Virus record (IMG/VR): IMGVR_UViG_3300036760_000338
Span: 1 to 38,668 of that record
Direction: 5' to 3' (one strand)
DNA: 38,668 bases
Source of the DNA: a virus
The position numbers and the translations under genes are program-made. The notes beneath the pieces are model-generated. The model saw only the letters and a list, made by a program, of their open reading frames with translations, searched no databases and was not told where the DNA came from. Of the stretch, positions 30,712 through 38,019 are shown piece by piece (position 1 is the stretch's first letter; every line of letters begins with the position of its first letter).

Positions 30712-31829
30712 TGATCGGATTAGAGCCTATAATAGGCTTAGACGGCTCGATCCTTTCCGGATGGTTTTACGGGCTGGTCTTTGTTTCCCTAATTATTTCC
30801 GTACTCACGTATAGGGTTATTGGGGTTTTACCAGCGCTCGGATTTTTCTATTTCTCTTTAAGTGCGCTTCGAGTTTTTGCGTATGCCGATAGCAGGTATG
30901 TGCCAGAGGCGCTCTACTACATTCCACTGTGCTATTCGTCCCTGCTAGCTTACGCGGCTTTGCTGTCCATGACGGGGGCTGCCTTTTGCTTGCGAACGCT
31001 TCACATTAAAGAGTGCTTGCCGGTAGGAATGATGTGGCTCGGGGTGATAAATTCCTTGGTCGTTCTGTGGGGGTATAAGACCGGGGAAGGCCTTTTGTGG
31101 CAAGGCATAGGATACAGCGGCTTTTTAAATTACTCGGGGATGAATGGCACACTAATCGCCTATTCAATCCCCTTTTTCTTATGTACTAAGCAATCCTCAT
31201 TGGTAGGACTAGCTCAATGGGCCTTTTCGTTGATTGGCTTATGCTTATGCGGCACTGCAATAATTCTTTCTAAGTCCAGCATTCCATATGGTGTGGTTTC
31301 GGTGACGCTTCTAGCCATTGGGATACATCGATTTAGTTTTAAAAAGATTTCGGTGATTATGGCTGCGGCTATCCCTTTGATAGTCGGTGCCCTAGTCGAT
31401 TTTCATGGGCTCAGGGGCCTGTTAGATTCGGGGTATAGGTTTACGGCATACCGAACATTCATGAAAATGTGGTGGATACATGACAGTCACCTATGGGGTT
31501 CTGGGTTTGGGACATTTTTGGTATTAGGTAAAATAATTCAAAACAAAACTGGCTTTATGAATGGGTTTATTTGGAATTTTATGCACTCTGATATTTTACA
31601 GATTTTGTTTGAAACGGGTTTTGTGGGTCTGATTTTATTTACTGCCCTTGTAACGCAGGTAGGCAAGCGACTTTACAAGCAGGCGGAGCCTCAATTTTTT
31701 GCATTATTTTGTGGTATAATTTCTAGTGCCTTATTTGATTTCCCCTTTAGGCATTTTATCATTGTTTTTATTTCTCTAGCCGTGGCCATCGTGGCCTACT
31801 CGAGGGAAAAGTGCCAAAAAATCAGCTAA
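30711..31829 (+). CDS. Wzy / O-antigen ligase-like membrane protein
   Basis: 372-aa polytopic protein with about ten hydrophobic segments. The large loop and last segments carry the Wzy/WaaL signature: SGYRFTAYRTFMKMWWIHDS, then WGSGFGTFLVLG, FMHSDILQILFETGFVGLIL, that is G-x-G-x-F followed by H-x-D-x-L-Q-x-x-x-E-x-G-x-x-G. Enzymes of this family polymerise or attach O-antigen or other glycans outside the inner membrane. Serotype-converting phages such as D3 are known to encode alternative Wzy proteins. Start: ATG at 30711 overlaps the preceding TGA (TGATG); a TTG at 30708 is also in frame. It is the only polytopic membrane protein of the late operon. Confidence 0.82.
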   Translation: MIGLEPIIGLDGSILSGWFYGLVFVSLIISVLTYRVIGVLPALGFFYFSLSALRVFAYADSRYVPEALYYIPLCYSSLLAYAALLSMTGAAFCLRTLHIKECLPVGMMWLGVINSLVVLWGYKTGEGLLWQGIGYSGFLNYSGMNGTLIAYSIPFFLCTKQSSLVGLAQWAFSLIGLCLCGTAIILSKSSIPYGVVSVTLLAIGIHRFSFKKISVIMAAAIPLIVGALVDFHGLRGLLDSGYRFTAYRTFMKMWWIHDSHLWGSGFGTFLVLGKIIQNKTGFMNGFIWNFMHSDILQILFETGFVGLILFTALVTQVGKRLYKQAEPQFFALFCGIISSALFDFPFRHFIIVFISLAVAIVAYSREKCQKIS

Positions 31830-32155
31830 AAAACTATGTTCTAGTGGATGCGGTGAGCACAGCTGCGGGTTTTAGTTCTGACCCAATTGACGTGGAGTTT
31901 TTAGACAATATTGGATTTAATGTGGATTGGACAGGAACCACAACCGGAACTATTACGATAGAGGCGTCTAACACAACGGTTTCCGGTTCTTTCAAGGCGC
32001 TTACCTTTGACCCAGTATTGGCCCAGCCGTCCGGTTCTGCTAGTGGGTATCTAATTAGCGTAAATCAAACCCCCTGGTCTTTTATACGATTTTCTTACGC
32101 TAGAACTTCCGGCACCGGGACTATGACGGTCTCAGTGGCGGCAAAGGCGGTATAG
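31811..32155 (+). CDS. Small beta-rich virion protein (paralog 2)
   Basis: 114-aa protein, related to the gene at 30376: VDWTGTTTGTITIEASNTTVSG, then WSFIRFSYARTSGTGTMTVSV. The start GTG at 31811 has GAGGG about five bases upstream and overlaps the end of the Wzy-like gene by 19 bases. Likely a fibre or tail-tip component. The Wzy-like gene thus lies between two members of one small virion family. Confidence 0.7.
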   Translation: MPKNQLKNYVLVDAVSTAAGFSSDPIDVEFLDNIGFNVDWTGTTTGTITIEASNTTVSGSFKALTFDPVLAQPSGSASGYLISVNQTPWSFIRFSYARTSGTGTMTVSVAAKAV

Positions 32156-33547
32156 GTGTCGTCGTATGAGTGGCCTCCAGAAGGTAGCACCGCCGCTACT
32201 GGAATTACTAGCATCAATAGTGATACTACCGCGGCGCAATTAATTGTAGGCGGTACCGGGATTTCCGTTGCCACAGCTGCGGGTTCTACAACGATAACAA
32301 ATACCGGCTTTTCTGGCACGGGTTCCGGGACAGACAATCACATTGTTAGGTGGGATGGGACTACTAACATCCAAGATTCTTCCGTCATTATTTTAGACGG
32401 TGGGCAAACGCAGTTTGTTGCTGGGACTGCAGGAACCCCAAGCGTGATTTTTTCTACTGATACTACTACTGGATTCTTTCGCCCAGCCGCAAACCAAGTT
32501 GGAGTATCGATAAGTGGAACTGAGCTATTTGAATTTAACGTCAATGGGCTTTTATTTCCCAACACCATAACCACCGGATCGGGTGGGCAATCTATAATAG
32601 ACGCCCAGTTAATAAACTTTTCCACTACTTCCAACTCACACGGAATTCATTTAGTTACTAATCGTACTGGTTCCGGCGTTCAGGGATTCAATTCTGGGAT
32701 TTATGTAGAAGTGCCAACTGGGAGTAACACCGCCGCCAACTTTAACTCGGCTATGGTGCTGAGCGTCTCGGTTGCCGGTAAGGGAACCAGTCTCACGGGT
32801 AACGCCGCAAATGTATGCCTTAGTACTTATACAAATTCAAATACCGCAATTGGCCATAACTATGGCGTTGGGATTGTGGTGGAAAATGGACAACGGAACG
32901 TGGGGGTCACTGCCGCTGTAAATGCCACGGCCAGGGCTACCGCAAACTCAACGGCGGTTCATGGTGCTGCGAGTAGTCCCGGAAATACTACTTATTGTGC
33001 TGGATTTTTTGAGCTAAGTACGTCTGCCGTTTACTATGAAACCGTGGCCCCGGTTATTGCTGCTCTAATTGCAGATAACGGAGGTACCACAGCGGATATA
33101 TTGGTAGCTAGGGATAACGCTACAACTGTATTTTCGGTAATTGATGGCGGGCACACTGTAATAGGCGGGGATACAACTGCCAGTGAACTAAGGATTTTAG
33201 AGGCTAGCGGTTCTGGGACTAATTACTCCGCGTTTAAGGCCCAAGCCCAAGCGGCGAGTGTAACCTATACGCTTCCCGCAGCCGATGGAACTAGCGGATA
33301 TCAACTAACAACAAATGGAAGTGGAACGCTAACGTGGGCTGCGGCTGGTGGATCGATACCAGAACTTACCTCCGATCCAGGATCCCCCACAGCCGAAAGC
33401 GCATGGGTTTTATTTACAACCGGAACCCCAACGTTATCCCATTCTATCGTGACGCTTGGCTTAACGCTTCCCGGCTCGGGTGTGGCGAGCTATCAATTTA
33501 GTTACAGGACTTTAGAATCAACCACGGTTAGAGTAACTTTAACCTAG
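32156..33547 (+). CDS. Tail fibre protein
   Basis: 463-aa Gly/Ser/Thr-rich protein, beta throughout, with TSINSDTTAAQLIVGGTGISVA near the start and DNHIVRWDGTTNIQDSSVII, a sequence typical of trimeric fibre shafts and tail-collar proteins. The end (VASYQFSYRTLESTTVRVTL) is beta-rich. Starts with GTG directly after the previous TAG. Probably recognises or binds the host surface. Confidence 0.75.
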   Translation: MSSYEWPPEGSTAATGITSINSDTTAAQLIVGGTGISVATAAGSTTITNTGFSGTGSGTDNHIVRWDGTTNIQDSSVIILDGGQTQFVAGTAGTPSVIFSTDTTTGFFRPAANQVGVSISGTELFEFNVNGLLFPNTITTGSGGQSIIDAQLINFSTTSNSHGIHLVTNRTGSGVQGFNSGIYVEVPTGSNTAANFNSAMVLSVSVAGKGTSLTGNAANVCLSTYTNSNTAIGHNYGVGIVVENGQRNVGVTAAVNATARATANSTAVHGAASSPGNTTYCAGFFELSTSAVYYETVAPVIAALIADNGGTTADILVARDNATTVFSVIDGGHTVIGGDTTASELRILEASGSGTNYSAFKAQAQAASVTYTLPAADGTSGYQLTTNGSGTLTWAAAGGSIPELTSDPGSPTAESAWVLFTTGTPTLSHSIVTLGLTLPGSGVASYQFSYRTLESTTVRVTLT

Positions 33548-33556
33548 GAGAAAACA

Positions 33557-35233
33557 ATGGCAGATAACGTACTTGTCACCCAAGGAACCGGAACAACAAT
33601 GGCCACGGACGATATAGCGTCCGTTCAGTACCCTAGAGTAAAAGTTTCTTGGGGGGTTGACGGCGCTGCGGTTGACGCATCCGCATCAAACCCATTCCCA
33701 GTAGTTCAAACAGGAACTTTAAATGTCGGAACGGTGACTACGATAACCTCTATTACAACCGTAGCTCCAGGTGCCGGAACTATAGCAAAATCCGAAGATG
33801 TTGCGTCTTTGGATGCCGATGTGGGCGTCCCCTCAATGGCCGTGCGCAAAATATCGCCCGCAAATACTTCTGGAACAGACGGGGACTATGAGTTTTTGCA
33901 AATGTCAGCTGGAAGGTTATGGGCATCCGCAACAATAGATTCAATTCCTAGTGGAGCGGTTGCAAGTGGAGCCTTTGCGTCTGGCTCAATAGCTTCCGGT
34001 GCCCTCGCATCGGGTTCTGTATCTTCAGGTGCAATTGCCTCGGGTGCCGTCGCCTCAGGTGCAATAGCCTCTGGAGCGGTTGCAAGTGGAGCCTTTGCTT
34101 CCGGTTCCATTGTTGCCGGTGCGATAGCTGCAGGTGCCTCAAGTTTCGTAAAATTAGAAGATGTTGCTTCTGCGAGCGCCGATGCCGGGGTTCCTGCAAT
34201 GGCGATCCAGTTAGCCACACCGACAGATTTAGCAGGAACAGATGCGGACTATGCGATGCTGCAAATGTCTGCCGGAAGATTATGGGCATCCGCTAAGATT
34301 GATACGGCATTGCCAGCAGGGACAAACGCAATAGGTAAGCTCGCCGCAAATAGTGGTGTTGATATAGGAGATGTGGATGTTACCTCAGTTATTCCAGGAA
34401 CCGGGGCCACTAACTTAGGAAAAGCTATTGATACTGCGCTCGGTGCTACTGACACCGTGGTTGGTATGGGTGTTGTTAGGGATGACGCGCTTACTACCCT
34501 AACCGAAATTGACGGAGATATTTCCATTGGAAGGGTCACATCTACTGGCCGGCTTTGGACCTCAGCAACAATAGACGCCGCTTTACCAGCCGGGACAAAC
34601 GGTATTGGGAAACTTACCGCTAACGCTGGTGTGACAATTGGAGCGGTGGAAATTGCAGCGGCACAGACCTTAGCGACCGTAACCACGGTTGGCACGGTGA
34701 CCACAATTACAACCGTAGCTCCAGGAGCCGGAACAATTGCCAAGGCTGAGGATGTCGCCTCAGCGGATGCGGATGTTGGTGTACCGTCCATGGTGGTTAG
34801 AAAGGCCGTTCCCGCAAATTCTTCTGGAACAGACGGGGATTATGAGTTTGCCCAAGCTTCCGGGGGCAGACTATGGACGATAACTACTGAGAACACGGAT
34901 TCAATTAACGTTGCCGGCGTTGCAACTGTACCAAAGTTTGCGGTCATTGATTTAGCTGGTAGTGGTGATAACACCATACTCGCCGCAGTAGCGTCTAAAA
35001 AAATACGTGTTCTAGCACTATTCCTTATATCAGCCGGAACGGTAAATGTAAGATTTGAGTCCGGGGCAAGTGGGACTGCCTTAACTGGACAAATGAACTT
35101 AGTGGCAAATGCCGGATTTGTATTACCGTATAACCCGCTTGGTTGGTTCGAAACCGCGTCAGCTACACTCTTAAACCTAGAGCTTTCAGCAGCCATTTCA
35201 GTGGATGGAAGCTTAACTTATGTGGAAGTTTAA
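33557..35233 (+). CDS. Tail fibre with SGA pentapeptide repeats
   Basis: 558-aa protein. Residues 131-195 are 13 or so copies of a five-residue A-S-G-A-x repeat (15-base DNA repeats, two of them nearly identical over 26 bases). Flanking parts contain a module used three times (GTDGDYEFLQMSAGRLWASA, GTDADYAMLQMSAGRLWASA, GTDGDYEFAQASGGRLW). The last 90 residues (TILAAVASKKIRVLALFLIS; TGQMNLVANAGFVLPYNPLG) are a known-looking phage virion end domain. GGAGAAA precedes the ATG. Confidence 0.75.
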   Translation: MADNVLVTQGTGTTMATDDIASVQYPRVKVSWGVDGAAVDASASNPFPVVQTGTLNVGTVTTITSITTVAPGAGTIAKSEDVASLDADVGVPSMAVRKISPANTSGTDGDYEFLQMSAGRLWASATIDSIPSGAVASGAFASGSIASGALASGSVSSGAIASGAVASGAIASGAVASGAFASGSIVAGAIAAGASSFVKLEDVASASADAGVPAMAIQLATPTDLAGTDADYAMLQMSAGRLWASAKIDTALPAGTNAIGKLAANSGVDIGDVDVTSVIPGTGATNLGKAIDTALGATDTVVGMGVVRDDALTTLTEIDGDISIGRVTSTGRLWTSATIDAALPAGTNGIGKLTANAGVTIGAVEIAAAQTLATVTTVGTVTTITTVAPGAGTIAKAEDVASADADVGVPSMVVRKAVPANSSGTDGDYEFAQASGGRLWTITTENTDSINVAGVATVPKFAVIDLAGSGDNTILAAVASKKIRVLALFLISAGTVNVRFESGASGTALTGQMNLVANAGFVLPYNPLGWFETASATLLNLELSAAISVDGSLTYVEV

Positions 35234-35665
35234 ATGGTAGAGGCCCTAATCGACCTAGCAACCGGGAACGTTATCGTCGTTAAACCGCTCGGTTCTATAT
35301 GGGGTAAGGAGGAGGTGAATAGGGTTATTAAGATAGATGACCCGGCCCTCGCCCTTGAAATAAACAATAAAGAACACAAGGTGTTCCCATATGCAGTTAT
35401 AGAAAGAGTGACAATAAAGGATTCTCTTGGAAATATTCGTTTCACACGAAACAACATGGTGGTTAGTTCCTTGGTTAAAGTAAAAGTTGTTGCCTCAGAA
35501 ATTGAAGCTACCAAGGTATTAAAAGAAGGAATTCTCACTGCCGCTGATTCTGTTACACCATTAGCTACGGCCACAATTAGTGAAGTCCTGGCCGTTCCGG
35601 ATAAAACAGACCCGGGCGCTGAAGTGCTAGTAACCAAAGATCCATTACCCGCGGTGAAACCCTAA
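35234..35665 (+). CDS. Hypothetical virion-associated protein
   Basis: 143-aa protein with a beta-rich first half (IDLATGNVIVVKPLGSIWGK, KVFPYAVIERVTIKD) and an Ala/Val/Thr-rich C-terminal half. No motif recognised. The ATG immediately follows the fibre stop (TAAATG) and the TAA overlaps the spike start as TAATG, so it is made together with the tail spikes. The antisense frame here (35230-35637) is a shadow produced by codon bias. Confidence 0.6.
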   Translation: MVEALIDLATGNVIVVKPLGSIWGKEEVNRVIKIDDPALALEINNKEHKVFPYAVIERVTIKDSLGNIRFTRNNMVVSSLVKVKVVASEIEATKVLKEGILTAADSVTPLATATISEVLAVPDKTDPGAEVLVTKDPLPAVKP

Positions 35666-36666
35666 TGGCCACAGTTAAAACAGTTGGAACTGGAAAAGAT
35701 TATACGACGCTAGCAGCATGGTTTGCTTTTGCTGGTACCCAAGCCTCAGCTTCGCAGAGCGCTGAGTGTTATGCGGGAAGTGATTTAGGTAATGTAACGA
35801 TGAACACTTCAACCGGAACTATTAGTTCCGTAAACTTTTATACAATATATGCCGCCGCAGGAAACCGACACGATGGCATAACGCCAAGTACTGGGGCACG
35901 GCAAAACGGCATCGGTTTTATCGTTGGAATGGAGATTCGACTACAATACACACAAGTTATCGGAATGGCTTACTTAGGTAACGGGGATTATACAGACGGC
36001 CAAATTGGTATTTTCGCAGATAACTGCACTATTGACGGTTGTTTAGCGGTGACTACCGGCTCCGCGGTTGGTTTCAATGTTGACAATGCCTTCATTGCCA
36101 CAATCACAGCAGGGCTTTGTAAAAACTCTATCGGCAGAGACACAACATACCCATTTTCGGCTAACGCCCTTGCCATCACTGCAAATGTTAGCGTCACCTG
36201 TACGTTTGATAACTGCACTGGACTAGCAGTCAATGCGGCGTCTAACGCCTATTCCCCTTATGCTGACGCACAACCTACATTTACAGCAACGGCTACCGAA
36301 AATCATAATAATTGCTTTGGCGGCAATTCTGATTCAGACGACTACTTTAAAATCTTCCAAGGTTCGGGTGGAACAGAAACCATAAACATGACTAATACCA
36401 ATTGCGGGAGTGAGGATTTAACTGCCGATGACTTTGGCGGGAGTGGCAATTTAGTTAGCGTTGTGCTTACAGATACCTTTGTGAACACATCTGGGGGTGA
36501 CCTTTCGTTAAAACCCGGTGCCGTACTTCGCAACGCCGGACTATCTTTAGTTGGAACCGTTGACAACGACATACTCCAGCGTGGTAGACCACAACAAGGT
36601 ACCTATGATATTGGTGCCCACGAATATCCATCTAGAATAAGAACACTCACGGGAGTTGCGGTATGA
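35665..36666 (+). CDS. Tail spike, beta-helix type
   Basis: 333-aa protein beginning TVGTGKDYTTLAAWFAFAGT and closing with GRPQQGTYDIGAHEY, both hallmarks of right-handed beta-helix proteins: a Y-T-T-L-x-x-W start and a D-I-G-A-x-E-Y end. The middle is Asn/Gly/Thr-rich with many short strands (CTIDGCLAVTTGS, CTFDNCTGLAVN). Probably a receptor-binding or polysaccharide-recognising spike. No acid pair was assigned as catalytic. Confidence 0.75.
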   Translation: MATVKTVGTGKDYTTLAAWFAFAGTQASASQSAECYAGSDLGNVTMNTSTGTISSVNFYTIYAAAGNRHDGITPSTGARQNGIGFIVGMEIRLQYTQVIGMAYLGNGDYTDGQIGIFADNCTIDGCLAVTTGSAVGFNVDNAFIATITAGLCKNSIGRDTTYPFSANALAITANVSVTCTFDNCTGLAVNAASNAYSPYADAQPTFTATATENHNNCFGGNSDSDDYFKIFQGSGGTETINMTNTNCGSEDLTADDFGGSGNLVSVVLTDTFVNTSGGDLSLKPGAVLRNAGLSLVGTVDNDILQRGRPQQGTYDIGAHEYPSRIRTLTGVAV

Positions 36667-36800
36667 AAAAATATATCCTTACGCAAGAATTACTTCAGTC
36701 TATCGCAAATGTTTTACAAGACAGGCCCTACAAGGAAGTGTTTTTAGTTATGGATCAATTGCGGGCGTTAAAGCCGGAACCGGAAGATGAGTCTAAGTAA
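36663..36800 (+). CDS. 45-aa small protein at the end of the late operon
   Basis: ATG at 36663 overlaps the spike stop (ATGA); the frame ends at TAA 36798-36800. The peptide MKKYILTQELLQSIANVLQD, then RPYKEVFLVMDQL and an acidic tail, is a two-helix mini protein of a kind common at the end of phage late operons. Function unknown. It meets the leftward mini gene at 36793 with an eight-base convergent overlap. Confidence 0.6.
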   Translation: MKKYILTQELLQSIANVLQDRPYKEVFLVMDQLRALKPEPEDESK

Positions 36801-36888
36801 AACCGCGATGCTTCCCGCAAAGTTTGCAGACGTAAATATACCCACCGTCAAATTCCATGAGATACCATTCATGTTCGTGGATCTCCAT
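36793..36888 (-). CDS. 31-aa mini zinc-finger-like protein (paralog a)
   Basis: Frame from the ATG at 36888 to TAG at 36793-36795, encoding MEIHEHEWYLMEF, a Gly-Gly turn, then YVCKLCGKHRGF. The pattern H-x-H/C-x-W-x-L ... Y-x-V-C-x-L-C-x-K is shared with the adjacent gene at 36869, so the two are tandem paralogs. The His and Cys could bind one zinc. An AGAGG lies about 12 bases upstream, rather far. Confidence 0.45.
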   Translation of the reverse strand: MEIHEHEWYLMEFDGGYIYVCKLCGKHRGFT

Positions 36889-36991
36889 AGGATATAGCTA
36901 CCTCTTTTTTTTGACAGAGATTACATACCCAATACCAAGTGTTGTTTATTCTAACTAAGGCCCAGTCGCAGTTATGTTTCTTCTTTTTCAT
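36869..36991 (-). CDS. 40-aa mini zinc-finger-like protein (paralog b)
   Basis: Frame from an ATG at 36991 (or 36994/36997 in frame) to TGA at 36869-36871: KKKKHNCDWALVRI, NNTWYWVCNLCQKK, then a short tail. It shares with the gene at 36793 the H-x-C/H-x-W-x-L and Y/W-x-V-C-x-L-C spacing. It overlaps paralog a by 20 bases and the upstream gene by 20-26. A 40-residue His/Cys protein of this size can fold only around metal. Confidence 0.5.
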   Translation of the reverse strand: MKKKKHNCDWALVRINNTWYWVCNLCQKKEVAISYGDPRT

Positions 36992-37190
36992 CATCATCCC
37001 TGAACGGGCGGACGATTCGTTCTACTTTAATGAGTTCATCTGATTTTAATTCGTGTGGCTCAAACCTAAGGCGTTTACCGCAAGCGCATTTTCCGAGAAT
37101 AATTCCACGGCCTAGGAACTGATTGAAAATATCTAAATCAGGACAATAAATTACACGCTGCCTGTAAGACATTTTGTAATTCTTTTCCAT
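36972..37190 (-). CDS. Small Cys-containing basic protein
   Basis: 72-aa protein (MEKNYKMSYRQRVIYCPDLD) with GKCACGKRLRFEPHEL, a C-x-C-G-K knuckle, and an acidic end. GGAGG seven bases before the ATG makes the start certain. It is the next member of the leftward row after the endonuclease at 37208. Together with the two mini paralogs that follow it makes a trio of tiny His/Cys proteins. Function unknown. Confidence 0.65.
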   Translation of the reverse strand: MEKNYKMSYRQRVIYCPDLDIFNQFLGRGIILGKCACGKRLRFEPHELKSDELIKVERIVRPFRDDDEKEET

Positions 37191-37207
37191 GCGTTACCTC
37201 CTGTTTT

Positions 37208-37981
37208 TTATGAAAAATTCGGTGACTTCCAAGAAATCTGTTGAAGCGACCCGGTGAATGCCTTTTTAATCGGCCAACCCGCACTTAGTCGACGTCTCAC
37301 TGTAACCCTCTTCACGCCCAACTTCATACACCACTCGCTGAGTGTTTTGCGCTTCCCATTTATATTATACATCTTGGGCCGTAAAACCTCCCCATAAACA
37401 GCTTCGCGTGGAGACACCCCCCTTTTAATACGACCTCGTATGGTAGCTGGTTTTTTTCCGACCAACTCAGCCCACTCAAAAAGGTGGAGCCTTTTTCCTT
37501 CTATCGTAAGAAAAACGCAGTAATCCCTGTTCCTCTGCTGTTCTTTTCGCGTTGCCCACCGGCAGTTTTTCTTAAAGTATCCTTTTTTGTTATCTATCCT
37601 ATCAATAGAATGCTTCTCTGAAGTAGGCTCCCCCATGTCTTCATAAAACAATTCAAATCTTTTCCACCTTGAACAGACCAAAATCCCCTTTCGGTGATAA
37701 ATTGCCCCTACCTTGCATCGCTTTATCATCGATGCCCACGCCTGATAAACCTGCGTCCCAAACTTCCCGTGCTTTCTGTTCCACCAATGATCTTCCGACA
37801 AGCACCCGCAAGATTTTGTAGAGCCCTGCCCCAAACACTTAGTAGATGCTATTTTGGTTTTTCCACAGTCGCACTTGCATAACCATAGGATGTGGCGGTC
37901 ACGCCTCTCCACCGGCTTTACCGCAACTAGTTTCCCGTATCGTTTTCCAGAAAGGTCTTTTGCTGTTCTGTATAACTTCAT
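37208..37981 (-). CDS. Homing-endonuclease-like HNH/AP2-type protein
   Basis: 257-aa protein of a family common in phages: DLSGKRYGKLVAVKPVERRD, LWLCKCDCGKTKIASTKCL, KSCGCLS (zinc site), HGKFGTQVYQAWASMIKRC, GILVCSRWKRFELFYEDMG and SIDRIDNKKGYFKKNCRWAT, the last giving the nuclease-type D-R-x-D-N-x-x-x-Y and N-C-R-W. The end adds two HTH-like repeats (WAELVGKKPATIRGRIKRG; WCMKLGVKRVTVRRRLSAG) for DNA binding. It probably spreads by cutting phages that lack it and sits directly downstream of the glycosyltransferase. Confidence 0.8.
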   Translation of the reverse strand: MKLYRTAKDLSGKRYGKLVAVKPVERRDRHILWLCKCDCGKTKIASTKCLGQGSTKSCGCLSEDHWWNRKHGKFGTQVYQAWASMIKRCKVGAIYHRKGILVCSRWKRFELFYEDMGEPTSEKHSIDRIDNKKGYFKKNCRWATRKEQQRNRDYCVFLTIEGKRLHLFEWAELVGKKPATIRGRIKRGVSPREAVYGEVLRPKMYNINGKRKTLSEWCMKLGVKRVTVRRRLSAGWPIKKAFTGSLQQISWKSPNFS

Positions 37982-38019
37982 TCACTGCGCAAATTATGCC
38001 AAGGGTGTATGATGGTCAA

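Noticed and set aside
34249-35196. Long leftward frames under the fibre genes (34249-34791, 34840-35196, 33886-34218)
   Set aside because: They mirror codon bias and repeats of the rightward fibre gene, have low-complexity Ala/Pro/Val/Ser content, and lack ribosome sites.
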